From the NCBI GenBank assembly GCA_036524155.1, contig DATDCV010000442.1, positions 1-24,128 on the forward strand: a stretch of DNA of 24,128 nucleotides, read 5' to 3'. Position 1 is the first letter of the stretch. The number at the start of each line of letters is the position of its first letter. The position numbers and the translations under genes are program-made. Under the pieces are notes generated by a model, which saw only the letters and a program-made list of their open reading frames with translations, ran no database searches and had not been told where the DNA came from. This document shows, piece by piece, positions 14,523 to 20,352 of the stretch. This DNA is from DATDCV01 sp036524155. Its GTDB lineage: Bacteria > Verrucomicrobiota > Verrucomicrobiia > Limisphaerales > UBA8199.

Positions 14523-16886
14523 TCATTCCTTGGCGACCAGCCAAACGCTGACGCAGGCGATCAGCCCAAGGGAGGAGAGAAATACTCCGGCTCGAAAGCT
14601 CCTATCTTGGTATTTCATTAGCACCTCATGTTTCCCAGCGGGTACCTCCAGCGCCTGGAAGGCGTAGTTAGCGCGCCAGATCTTCGCTGGTTTGCCATCG
14701 ATGAACGCTTGCCAGGCCGGGTAATGGCTTTGAGAGATCACAACCATGCTGGGCGCCGGTGTCTCAACTTGGAGGCGCACTTTGTGCCGCTCAAACTGAC
14801 TGTTCAACACCCGCACGGGATTCTGAGATGTGGTTGAGATGCTGGCGCGGGCTTCCGCAGGCAACAGCACGATCCTGCGGAAATTGACATTTGTCTGAAG
14901 CAGGGCAGCAATGCTGGCCTTTTCGTCCGCAAAGACAGGCTTCTGCCCTGCTGTTACGATGGGCATGGCGTTGGGGCGATCTTCCCAGTCAAGGGGTTTT
15001 CCAGGCACGGTCGTTTTCGTGGCGCCCATAAAATCAATCAGGACAGAGAAATCACGATTAGTCTGGACGTAGGGGAGATTCGCCAATTCGGACATGTGAT
15101 AAGGGGCCAGGGAGAAGAATCCGTAGACTTGAGGCACGCCGTCCAGAAGGTTGGAGTCCGCAAAGAAAGCCAGACGGTTGGCCAGCAAGTCGTTTTTGAG
15201 GCTGGGTGTGGCATTAAGCCGAAGTGTTTCTTCCGCCACCGGAGCCAGCATTACGCGACTCTCTCCGAGTCTGACGTCATCGCCAAATTGCTGCTGATTT
15301 CTGGCCCAGTTCGCGGCGTAGATTGCGGGAGGTACGGTCGGGTTCTGGTTCGGGACATGGGTGAAGAGATCCAACCAGCACAACGCCAGAAGAAGTGCAC
15401 CAACCAGAATGCGACGCCGGCCATGCGACTGGAGAAGCGTCACAATTGATGCAAGAACTGCCACAAAGAATCCCGCCCGAGCCAAAGCGTTGGTCAGAGC
15501 CTTGGTCGAGACAGCCTCCGACAGGGGACTGGATCGGTCCAAGACGACGACAGTTGCGGTGAGGATCAGTAGTACCGTCGCGGATCCCCATTCAAACCGG
15601 CCGAGGTTTTTCCCTCTTTTCATCAAGTGCGCGATGCCGATCGCCGCCAGGAGCGGGGCCAGTACCGAGATGAGGATGGTGAACTTCACTGGATACCTAA
15701 CGGAGCCAATTAAGGGGAGGCACCAGCGCACCCCACGATACAAAAGGCCCCTGTCACCTAAAGCCAGGATGAGCGCAAGCAGAACCAACGCGCCAAGCAT
15801 TCGGGTTCGCCAATCACGCGCCCGCCACAGGGCAACACAGGCGAGAAATATGGTCGCTACGCCCACATAATAGGAGGAGGTCCACTGCTGTTCCGGCTGG
15901 TAGAACACCCCGTGCGACGTCGCGCCGTTGCGCAACAGCGGCACGAGGAAATTTGCCCAGCCCCACAAGGGCATTGACCAATCGTAGGACATTGATCCGA
16001 AACCGGTATTTCGCTGGGAAAGTGAGAGCAATTGGAGAAAAGGCAAAAGCTGAGCCGCGCAAACGAGTGCCACGAGAATCGCTATGGACAAGAAGCGGAA
16101 GGGAATGATCCACCCGGAGCGCCGACATCCCTGTCGGCTTTCCGACCTGTCCCTGCGGCCTGCAGCGAAGCCGACAGGAATGTCGGCGCTCCCGGAAAAC
16201 CATTCGCCGCAAGCGAGGAATAACAAGATCACCCACGTAAACAGAATCGTCTCCGGCCCACCCGCGAGCATCTGGAGGGAGGCTGCGACGGCAGCGACTG
16301 CGAGCCTTTTTCCGCCATGCCGCCAGCCGCGCGGAACTAGCCATAAAACCCAAGGCACCCAGGCAAATGTCGCCGCATGACTGGGCCACATCAGGAAATT
16401 CAGCATCAGCCCGCTGAAAGAGAAGATCACCCCGGCAACGCCGGCGGCGAGTTGGTTCCTGGTCCATTCCCGCGCAAGATAATACATCCCGAGGCCGCCC
16501 GAAAAAAGGTGCGCCAAGCAGAAAAAGGGCAGAGACCACGTGAGTGGCAGCAAGAGGTAAATGACAGAGGGTGGATAGAGCACCATCGTATTCCACTGAG
16601 CCAGGAAAGGTATTCCGCAATAGTTATATGGATTCCACAGTGGTATTTCCCCGCGCCAGAAACTTTCTTTGTGGAAAAACGCGACCGGGTAACTGAACAT
16701 GCCGAAGTCCCGATAGGCGAAAGTGGCGGTGCCGAGTAGCAGGCTGGGAAAAGCGGCGAATATAAAGACGGCAAGGACGAGCGCGAATCTCAGGGGCGTT
16801 AACCATGGGGCCGCCGGGTCCCCGTTTTCAGGTCCAGCAATGGCGGGCATCCGCTCATCTTTCTCAGGCTCTGCCGTGGTTTGCAT
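14523..16886 (-). CDS. YfhO-family GT-C type membrane glycosyltransferase (copy 2)
   Basis: A second YfhO-family protein (787 residues from the ATG at 16886). It aligns by eye with copy 1: TFAYRDFG with D60, IPLWNPYNYCGIPFLAQWN, an LNFLMWPSH segment and a GGPET...GEWFSG stretch. Its C-terminal SHYPAWQAFIDGKPAKIWRA and VPAGKHEVLMKYQDRSF also match. The frame is open to 17111, but the extra 75 residues have no membrane or family character, so the ATG at 16886 or 16850 is preferred. Between EWFSG and WIIPFRF it carries about 26 residues absent from copy 1, rich in Arg and Gly. These residues are encoded by a palindromic element (16114-16195) that keeps the frame open. The gene heads the minus-strand operon; the promoter should lie between about 16890 and 17150 but is not evident. 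Confidence 0.85.
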   Translation of the reverse strand: MQTTAEPEKDERMPAIAGPENGDPAAPWLTPLRFALVLAVFIFAAFPSLLLGTATFAYRDFGMFSYPVAFFHKESFWRGEIPLWNPYNYCGIPFLAQWNTMVLYPPSVIYLLLPLTWSLPFFCLAHLFSGGLGMYYLAREWTRNQLAAGVAGVIFSFSGLMLNFLMWPSHAATFAWVPWVLWLVPRGWRHGGKRLAVAAVAASLQMLAGGPETILFTWVILLFLACGEWFSGSADIPVGFAAGRRDRSESRQGCRRSGWIIPFRFLSIAILVALVCAAQLLPFLQLLSLSQRNTGFGSMSYDWSMPLWGWANFLVPLLRNGATSHGVFYQPEQQWTSSYYVGVATIFLACVALWRARDWRTRMLGALVLLALILALGDRGLLYRGVRWCLPLIGSVRYPVKFTILISVLAPLLAAIGIAHLMKRGKNLGRFEWGSATVLLILTATVVVLDRSSPLSEAVSTKALTNALARAGFFVAVLASIVTLLQSHGRRRILVGALLLALCWLDLFTHVPNQNPTVPPAIYAANWARNQQQFGDDVRLGESRVMLAPVAEETLRLNATPSLKNDLLANRLAFFADSNLLDGVPQVYGFFSLAPYHMSELANLPYVQTNRDFSVLIDFMGATKTTVPGKPLDWEDRPNAMPIVTAGQKPVFADEKASIAALLQTNVNFRRIVLLPAEARASISTTSQNPVRVLNSQFERHKVRLQVETPAPSMVVISQSHYPAWQAFIDGKPAKIWRANYAFQALEVPAGKHEVLMKYQDRSFRAGVFLSSLGLIACVSVWLVAKE
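16114..16195. repeat. REPIN-like palindrome inside the YfhO copy 2 gene
   Basis: CCGGAGCGCCGACATC... (16114-16140) and its near-perfect reverse complement (16168-16195) form 27-base arms with one mismatch and one extra base, separated by 27 bases. Each arm is itself a hairpin: GCCGACA-TCCC-TGTCGGC and GCCGACA-GGAA-TGTCGGC, bordered outward by GGAG and CTCC. A GGAG or GTAG tetranucleotide next to a short hairpin, present as an inverted pair, is the described form of REP/REPIN elements mobilised by RAYT transposases. No RAYT gene is in the window. The element lies wholly within coding sequence and adds about 26 residues. Confidence 0.75.
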
Positions 16887-17148
16887 TTGATTCAATACGG
16901 GCTCTGCTGGCCCGTTTTGCACAACAGGACGCGCTGGAAAGAAAGACTGATCAGTGTCCGCGTGCTGGGAAGAAAAGAGCAGGGCGTTTGCCAATCCTGG
17001 AGAAGCTCCGCGTTGGAGGCTCTGGCGGGGTTGTCTGAGTTCTGGACAGGGGCCGCCGAATTGTCCCTGTTTGAGGCGGTCCGTCACAACAGCGGTGTTG
17101 CAGGCCTGCAAATGACCGCAGAATACACCGTCTCGAAGACTTCTTTCT

Positions 17149-17256
17149 AACCGCGGAATACACGGAATACACGGAAAGTGGCGGTGGGCAGCCCTCCGTT
17201 TCCCTCAGAACCCTGTTCTGAGCGCATTTTCCGTGTATTCCGCGTATTCCGCGGTT
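17149..17256. repeat. Inverted repeat with 29-base arms
   Basis: The left arm 17149-17177 (AACCGCGGAATACACGGAAT...) and right arm 17228-17256 are reverse complements with one mismatch over 29 bases and a 50-base spacer. Each arm contains GGAATAC twice in tandem. It lies in the divergent region between YfhO copy 2 and the first pseudopilin gene and has no coding potential. A related fragment, CCGCAGAATACACC, is at 17116-17129. It looks like a dispersed intergenic palindromic repeat. Confidence 0.65.
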
Positions 17257-17270
17257 TTTGGCCTCCGCCG

Positions 17271-17302
17271 GTTCAACGCTTCAACGGTTTAACGCTTCAA
17301 CG
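17271..17302. repeat. Tandem 8-bp repeat, four units
   Basis: GTTCAACG, CTTCAACG, GTTTAACG and CTTCAACG follow one another without gaps. The array directly precedes the putative promoter of the first pseudopilin gene. It may be a simple sequence repeat or a binding-site array. Confidence 0.6.
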
Positions 17303-17316
17303 CACGACAATGCTCC

Positions 17317-17346
17317 TTGCAACTTTTCCCCAGGTGCGGGTATTAT
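17317..17346 (+). promoter_or_regulatory. Possible sigma70-type promoter of pseudopilin gene 1
   Basis: TTGCAA at 17317-17322 and TATTAT at 17341-17346 are separated by 18 bases. Transcription would begin near 17352, exactly at the 5' end of the structured leader. Equivalent boxes were not convincing before the other two pseudopilin genes. Confidence 0.4.
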
Positions 17347-17351
17347 TGTAG

Positions 17352-17424
17352 TGCGGTTAGCAGCAGGCAATACGTGGACAGAACTGTATTAATCATATAC
17401 GCCTGCCGCTTCGTCCACGCCGCA
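17352..17424 (+). ncRNA. Structured leader RNA, copy 1 (predicted pseudoknot)
   Basis: The outer stem C pairs TGCGG 17352-17356 with CCGCA 17420-17424. Helix A pairs AGCAGCAGGC 17359-17368 with GCCTGCCGCT 17401-17410 (nine of ten pairs). Helix B pairs CGTGGAC 17373-17379 with GTCCACG 17413-17419. The order A5', B5', A3', B3' makes the helices interleaved. Connectors are AATA, a 21-base A/T-rich stretch, and TC. The element ends 18 bases before the ATG at 17443, just upstream of the AAAGGT ribosome site, so it is placed to control translation. The same arrangement with compensatory changes precedes the next two genes. Confidence 0.75.
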
Positions 17425-17442
17425 ACAGCGAAAGGTAAAGAC

Positions 17443-17829
17443 ATGAAGATACAACGACCCAAACAGGGAGGGTTCACGCTGGTTGAAATCATGATCGTCG
17501 TGGCCATCATCGGGATGCTGGCGACGATTGCGATTCCGAACTTCGTGAAAGCCAGGACGACAGCGATGATGAACTCCTGCATCAACAACTTGCGGCAGAT
17601 CGACGGCGCAATTCAGACCTGGGCGCTCGAAACCAAACAAGGCGACACCGCACAGGTCGATTATCAGTCGATCAGCGGGTATATGAAGAACCAGGTTGTC
17701 TGCCCAGCCGGCGGCAAGACGTTTGCCGACAGCTACCAGCTCGGCACGGTTCAGGACAAGCCCACCTGCCTCAAGATGGGCAGCGATCCGAAGAATCCGC
17801 ATCGATTGCCGGCTGATACGGCGAATTAG
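17443..17829 (+). CDS. Type II/IV pseudopilin-like protein 1
   Basis: A 128-residue prepilin with a class III signal: an eight-residue basic leader, then GG before FTLVEIMIVVAIIGMLATIA. Cleavage by prepilin peptidase would follow G10, with E5 of the mature protein conserved and a single N-terminal helix anchoring it in the membrane until assembly. The short globular part has CINNLRQIDGA (C46), WALETKQ, SGYMKNQVVCP (C87) and KPTC (C109). Three cysteines occur at matching places in all three copies. The ATG at 17443 is preceded by AAAGGT; the frame is open further upstream, but that part encodes the leader RNA. A strong terminator follows at 17881. Such small GspG-like proteins are multi-copy in Verrucomicrobiota. 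Whether they build a secretion pseudopilus or another fibre is not known from this sequence. Confidence 0.88.
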   Translation: MKIQRPKQGGFTLVEIMIVVAIIGMLATIAIPNFVKARTTAMMNSCINNLRQIDGAIQTWALETKQGDTAQVDYQSISGYMKNQVVCPAGGKTFADSYQLGTVQDKPTCLKMGSDPKNPHRLPADTAN

Positions 17830-17880
17830 CGGTCGGAGGAACGAGCTCCGCGAGTCTCAAAATAAGTCAGCCATTGTCAA

Positions 17881-17911
17881 AGGCTTGGGAGGTTTCTCCC
17901 AAGCCTCTTTT
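17881..17911 (+). terminator. Intrinsic terminator after pseudopilin gene 1
   Basis: AGGCTTGGGA at 17881-17890 pairs perfectly with TCCCAAGCCT at 17897-17906 around a six-base loop, followed by CTTTT. It lies 52 bases past the stop, so gene 1 appears to be monocistronic. Confidence 0.85.
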
Positions 17912-17921
17912 GCTTTGCGCA

Positions 17922-18004
17922 ATCGTCCTCATCCTCTTCCTCGTCCTCGATCTTTTGCTCACCTGGAACCCGAACGATCGAGGACGAGAACGAGGACGAG
18001 ATCG
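17922..18004. repeat. Inverted repeat of GAGGACGA type
   Basis: The left arm 17922-17952 (ending CTCGTCCTCGATC) and right arm 17976-18004 (beginning GATCGAGGACGAG) are reverse complements with a few mismatches around a 23-base loop. Each arm is internally repetitive (GAGGACGA units). It directly follows the terminator of pseudopilin gene 1 and adjoins the composite palindrome that starts at 18014. Confidence 0.6.
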
Positions 18005-18013
18005 GGCTGGAGT

Positions 18014-18246
18014 GCACCGCGTAGCGGTGCCAAGACGGTAGCCGTGCGACTTCAGTCCACGGGGGTCCATCACGCCCCCCGCACCCCCATGCGTCGCGTA
18101 GCGACGCCTGACCGCTTGCCCCCTCCGCATTCTCCGCCCCGAACGGACCCGTCCGGCGTCGCTACGCGACGCAACCCCTTGATGGATCGGCGCATCGCCC
18201 GTGGACTGAAGTCGCACGGCTACCGTCTTTTCATCACTACGTGATG
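18014..18246. repeat. Composite nested palindrome with 32-bp perfect arms
   Basis: Three levels of symmetry are visible. Outermost, two short hairpins face each other: GCACCGC-GTA-GCGGTGC (18014-18030) and CATCAC-TAC-GTGATG (18232-18246). Next, 18032-18063 and 18198-18229 are perfect 32-bp inverted repeats (AAGACGGTAGCCGTGCGACT... and its complement). Innermost, GCGTCGCGTAGCGACGCC (18091-18108) and its complement (18155-18172) are perfect, and each is itself a hairpin. The unit fills the space between pseudopilin genes 1 and 2 and looks non-coding. It resembles a REPIN cluster or a non-autonomous mobile element. Confidence 0.7.
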
Positions 18247-18300
18247 GCACTGTAACCTGTGGACAGTGGACGATGGGTTCCGGCATTCGAAATATGTACC

Positions 18301-18335
18301 TTCAACCTGCAACTTGGAACTTGAAACCTGGAACT
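18301..18335. repeat. Degenerate tandem 7-bp repeat, five units
   Basis: TTCAACC, TGCAACT, TGGAACT, TGAAACC and TGGAACT run head to tail. The array lies just upstream of the pseudopilin gene 2 leader. A comparable tandem array of 8-bp units precedes pseudopilin gene 1. Confidence 0.5.
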
Positions 18336-18374
18336 TTAAGAGGGACTTGGCACTCCGTTTGCTACCTCGATGCT

Positions 18375-18448
18375 CGCGGTTGCAGCAGGCAATAGTGTGA
18401 ACGAAACCGTCATGATATTAACCCGCTTGTTGCATGGTTCACGCCGCA
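18375..18448 (+). ncRNA. Structured leader RNA, copy 2 (predicted pseudoknot)
   Basis: Stem C pairs GCGG 18376-18379 with CCGC 18444-18447; the outer fifth pair seen in copies 1 and 3 is lost here. Helix A pairs TGCAGCAGGC 18381-18390 with GCTTGTTGCA 18425-18434, ten pairs including two G-U. Helix B pairs TGTGAAC 18396-18402 with GTTCACG 18437-18443, with a terminal U-G. Connectors are AATAG, 22 bases, and TG. The first pair of helix A is reversed (T-A) relative to copies 1 and 3. The element ends 27 bases before the ATG at 18476. Confidence 0.75.
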
Positions 18449-18475
18449 AGCAAACAGAAAGGTCAAATAGTTAGC

Positions 18476-18877
18476 ATGAACATTAGAACATCGAATAAGT
18501 CAGGGTTCACCCTGGTGGAAATCATGATCGTTGTCGCGATCATCGGTCTGTTGGCCGCGATTGCTATCCCGAACTTCGTCCGGGCACGCACGCAGTCTCA
18601 GATGAATGCTTGTATCAACAACCTGCGCCAGATTGACGGCGCTACGCAACAGTGGGCCTTGGAGACCAAACAGGCCACAGACGCGAGCGTAGCCTTCACG
18701 GATGTCAGCGGTTATCTCAAGAGCGCGGTGACGTGCCCGTCCGGAGGTGCGGCTGCTACTTTCGCTAACAGTTACACTCTGACCACTGTGAGCGAGAAGC
18801 CCGTATGCCAGGTCCAGCCTACTGGCGATGCTAACGGCAACTATAAGCATGTCCTGCCGTTGGACACCTCTAACTAA
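18476..18877 (+). CDS. Type II/IV pseudopilin-like protein 2
   Basis: A 133-residue prepilin with a ten-residue leader ending in SG, then FTLVEIMIVVAIIGLLAAIA as the membrane helix and assembly segment. The globular domain carries CINNLRQIDGATQQWALE (C46), SGYLKSAVTCP (C87) and KPVC (C111), plus an insertion near residues 115-123 relative to the other copies. AGAAAGG lies about 15 bases upstream of the ATG. The gene has its own structured leader and terminator, so it can be expressed independently of its neighbours. As in the other copies, the polymer it joins cannot be named; no gsp or pil machinery is in the window. Confidence 0.88.
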   Translation: MNIRTSNKSGFTLVEIMIVVAIIGLLAAIAIPNFVRARTQSQMNACINNLRQIDGATQQWALETKQATDASVAFTDVSGYLKSAVTCPSGGAAATFANSYTLTTVSEKPVCQVQPTGDANGNYKHVLPLDTSN

Positions 18878-18898
18878 GCATACCATTTCCAATTCCTC

Positions 18899-18930
18899 AA
18901 GGCCTGGGAGCACTTGCTTTCAGGCCTTTT
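18899..18930 (+). terminator. Intrinsic terminator after pseudopilin gene 2
   Basis: AAGGCCTG at 18899-18906 pairs with CAGGCCTT at 18921-18928 around a 14-base loop, followed by TT. It lies 22 bases past the stop. Confidence 0.75.
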
Positions 18931-18983
18931 GCATTGTACACGAACGGTTTAAGATTCGGACCGGAACTTGCTGTCTCGGGAAG

Positions 18984-19058
18984 TGCGGTAAGCAAACGGC
19001 AATTCGTGAACAGCTCTGTAATCATCAATAAACCGCCGTTTGCTGTGTTCACGCCGCA
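18984..19058 (+). ncRNA. Structured leader RNA, copy 3 (predicted pseudoknot)
   Basis: Stem C pairs TGCGG 18984-18988 with CCGCA 19054-19058. Helix A pairs AGCAAACGGC 18991-19000 perfectly with GCCGTTTGCT 19035-19044. Helix B pairs CGTGAAC 19005-19011 perfectly with GTTCACG 19047-19053. Connectors are AATT, 23 bases, and GT. Relative to copy 1, positions 5, 6 and 7 of helix A and position 5 of helix B are changed on both strands while pairing is kept. The element ends 18 bases before the ATG at 19077. Confidence 0.78.
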
Positions 19059-19076
19059 TCTTGGAAAGAGCGCAGT

Positions 19077-19451
19077 ATGAAAATCGGTAATTCAAGAAGT
19101 TCAGGGTTCACCTTGGTCGAAATCATGATCGTAGTCGCGATAGTCGGGCTATTGGCATCAATTGCCGCCCCCACATGGGTTCGTGCGCGCACAACTTCAC
19201 AAGCCCAGGCGTGCATCAACAACCTGAAGCAAATAGACGGCGCTAAGCAGCAATGGGCTCTCGAGAACAAATCAGCTCCGGATGTGACACCTAATTTCGC
19301 GGACATCAGCGGATACCTCAAGAGCAGCGTTACCTGCCCGGCTGATTCAGCTTCGGCCTTTGCGACCAGCTACAACATGAATACCGTTTCAGAGAAACCC
19401 ACCTGCCAGATCACTCCTGCGGATCACGTTCTCCCTGAGACGTCGAACTGA
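19077..19451 (+). CDS. Type II/IV pseudopilin-like protein 3
   Basis: A 124-residue prepilin with leader MKIGNSRSSG and the assembly helix FTLVEIMIVVAIVGLLASIA. Where copies 1 and 2 continue IPNFV, this one has APTWV, so the helix end has diverged. CINNLKQIDGAKQQWALE (C46), SGYLKSSVTCP (C87) and KPTC (C110) are kept. GGAAAGAG lies 7-14 bases before the ATG. Only a weak CAGG-CAT-CCTG hairpin follows at 19464-19474, so no clear terminator closes this gene. It is the last of the three tandem copies. Confidence 0.88.
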   Translation: MKIGNSRSSGFTLVEIMIVVAIVGLLASIAAPTWVRARTTSQAQACINNLKQIDGAKQQWALENKSAPDVTPNFADISGYLKSSVTCPADSASAFATSYNMNTVSEKPTCQITPADHVLPETSN

Positions 19452-19809
19452 TTTCGCGTAGGACAGGCATCCTGCTCAAATATTTCGCCTTTGCCCCGCG
19501 TTCCGCCGAGCGGTTCGGCCGCAAATTGCGCACCGGATTGTAGGCGACGACGTAAGTCGAGACAGAACAGATTGTAGGCGACGACGTGAGGAGTCGAAGC
19601 TGTGATCTTGTCGCCCACGATCATCAACGTGTCGACTCGTTACCTCGTCGCCTACAATGTGCCTCCCGCGCTTTCTCGCGACAGATCCCGTCCCCTGTCC
19701 TCTGTCCCCCATTCCTTGGTCTAGTTCGTTCCTGTTTCGCATTTACGACCCTGAATTTCGCTTGTTGTCGCTTATTGTCGCATGACGGATTTCGCGCGCG
19801 CCGGGTAGA
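19452..19809. other. Intergenic region with palindromic repeats
   Basis: About 360 bases without a supported gene. It holds the GATTGTAGGCGACGACGT repeat family at 19536-19658. Near 19758-19787 it has short direct repeats TCGCTTGTTG, TCGCTTATTG and TCGCATGACG. No promoter for the following HTH gene could be fixed. Confidence 0.5.
19536..19658. repeat. GTAGGCGACGA repeat family: two direct copies and one inverted
   Basis: GATTGTAGGCGACGACGT occurs at 19536-19553 and again at 19570-19587. An inverted relative (CGTCGCCTACAAT, 19646-19658) faces the second copy. The arms 19571-19597 and 19632-19658 match over about 27 bases with four mismatches. GTAG beside a CGAC/GTCG mini-hairpin is again REP-like, but the sequence family differs from the element in YfhO copy 2. 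Confidence 0.6.
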
Positions 19810-19818
19810 ATGGGTGTC

Positions 19819-20295
19819 ATGAATGATGTTGAGACGCAGCAGCGCTTTGTCTTGCTCCGCGCCCAGGGCCTGGGCTTTGCCCGGATTGCGGATGAACTCA
19901 AAGTCTCCAAACCCACTCGGATCAAATCCAAGTGCAGGAGTGGGCCCCGTGAAAACCCGCTGACTCGCAAGACTCATTACTCGACTCTGACGCTCCGGCG
20001 CCGCAGCCTGGACCGCTATACCGCACGAATGCTCTTCGGCGTGCGGCGCCCGCGCAAACCCAGCGAGTTGGCCGTCGTTTGCCAACTCCTTAAAGTTTAT
20101 CTCAAGTTCAGGCGCCGCAATGCGAAAGAAGATCCCGAAAACTGGGACTGGGCCGCCGTCGGTCGAGCCTCGCGGGAGCAGGACTGGCAGCGCTATTACA
20201 TGCGGGAAATCGAACCCGCCTTCCGCCGTGTTTATGGTCAACCCCCGGGTAATTCAGGCCCCCACTCTCTGCGGCACCCGCCTTTACCACCATGA
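19819..20295 (+). CDS. Small helix-turn-helix protein, function unknown
   Basis: A protein of 158 residues from the ATG at 19819; an ATG at 19810 is also possible. Residues 2-32 (NDVETQQRFVLLRAQGLGFARIADELKVSKPT) form a clear helix-turn-helix of the kind found in transposase-like and terminase-small-subunit-like proteins. After it the sequence turns strongly basic (RRRSLDRYTARMLFGVRRPRK), then has ENWDWAAVGRASREQDWQRYYMREIEPAF, and ends proline-rich. I recognise no catalytic domain. The abrupt change after KVSKPT could reflect recombination or an old frameshift relative to longer HTH proteins, but no alternative frame restores a recognisable continuation. A long antisense frame exists but looks like a shadow. 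It has no operon partner and is followed by tandem repeats and a terminator. Confidence 0.5.
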   Translation: MNDVETQQRFVLLRAQGLGFARIADELKVSKPTRIKSKCRSGPRENPLTRKTHYSTLTLRRRSLDRYTARMLFGVRRPRKPSELAVVCQLLKVYLKFRRRNAKEDPENWDWAAVGRASREQDWQRYYMREIEPAFRRVYGQPPGNSGPHSLRHPPLPP

Positions 20296-20306
20296 AACTC
20301 CAAACC

Positions 20307-20339
20307 TGGTAACGAAATGGTAAACAAACGGTAAAACCA
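20307..20339. repeat. Three tandem 11-bp repeats (iteron-like)
   Basis: TGGTAACGAAA, TGGTAAACAAA and CGGTAAAACCA follow without gaps, so their GGTAA cores are one helical turn apart on the same face of the DNA. They lie between the HTH gene and a possible small ORF, and could be an operator array. Confidence 0.5.
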
Positions 20340-20352
20340 GTACCTTTTGGTT

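Noticed and set aside
16887..17111. N-terminal extension of YfhO copy 2 up to 17111
   Set aside because: The extra 75 residues have no hydrophobic or family character, and copy 1 starts only about 25 residues before its first membrane helix.
17696..18244. 182-residue frame between pseudopilin genes 1 and 2
   Set aside because: It spans the gene 1 terminator and the palindromic repeats, and its Arg/Pro-rich composition is a by-product of those repeats.
18347..18374. Promoter boxes before pseudopilin gene 2 (TTGGCA with GATGCT)
   Set aside because: The -10 match is poor and transcription would start inside the structured leader, so it was not annotated.
17352..19058. Integron attC-like sites before the pseudopilin genes
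   Set aside because: attC arms are nested (R''-L''-L'-R'), whereas these helices are interleaved. The RYYYAAC/GTTRRRY cores are not in the right places, and no integrase is present.
19536..19658. CRISPR-like array
   Set aside because: Only two direct copies and one inverted copy, with unequal spacing, no spacer set and no cas genes.
19624..20241. 205-residue frame antisense to the HTH gene
   Set aside because: The plus frame contains a clear helix-turn-helix; the antisense frame has no domain and extends into the repeat region.
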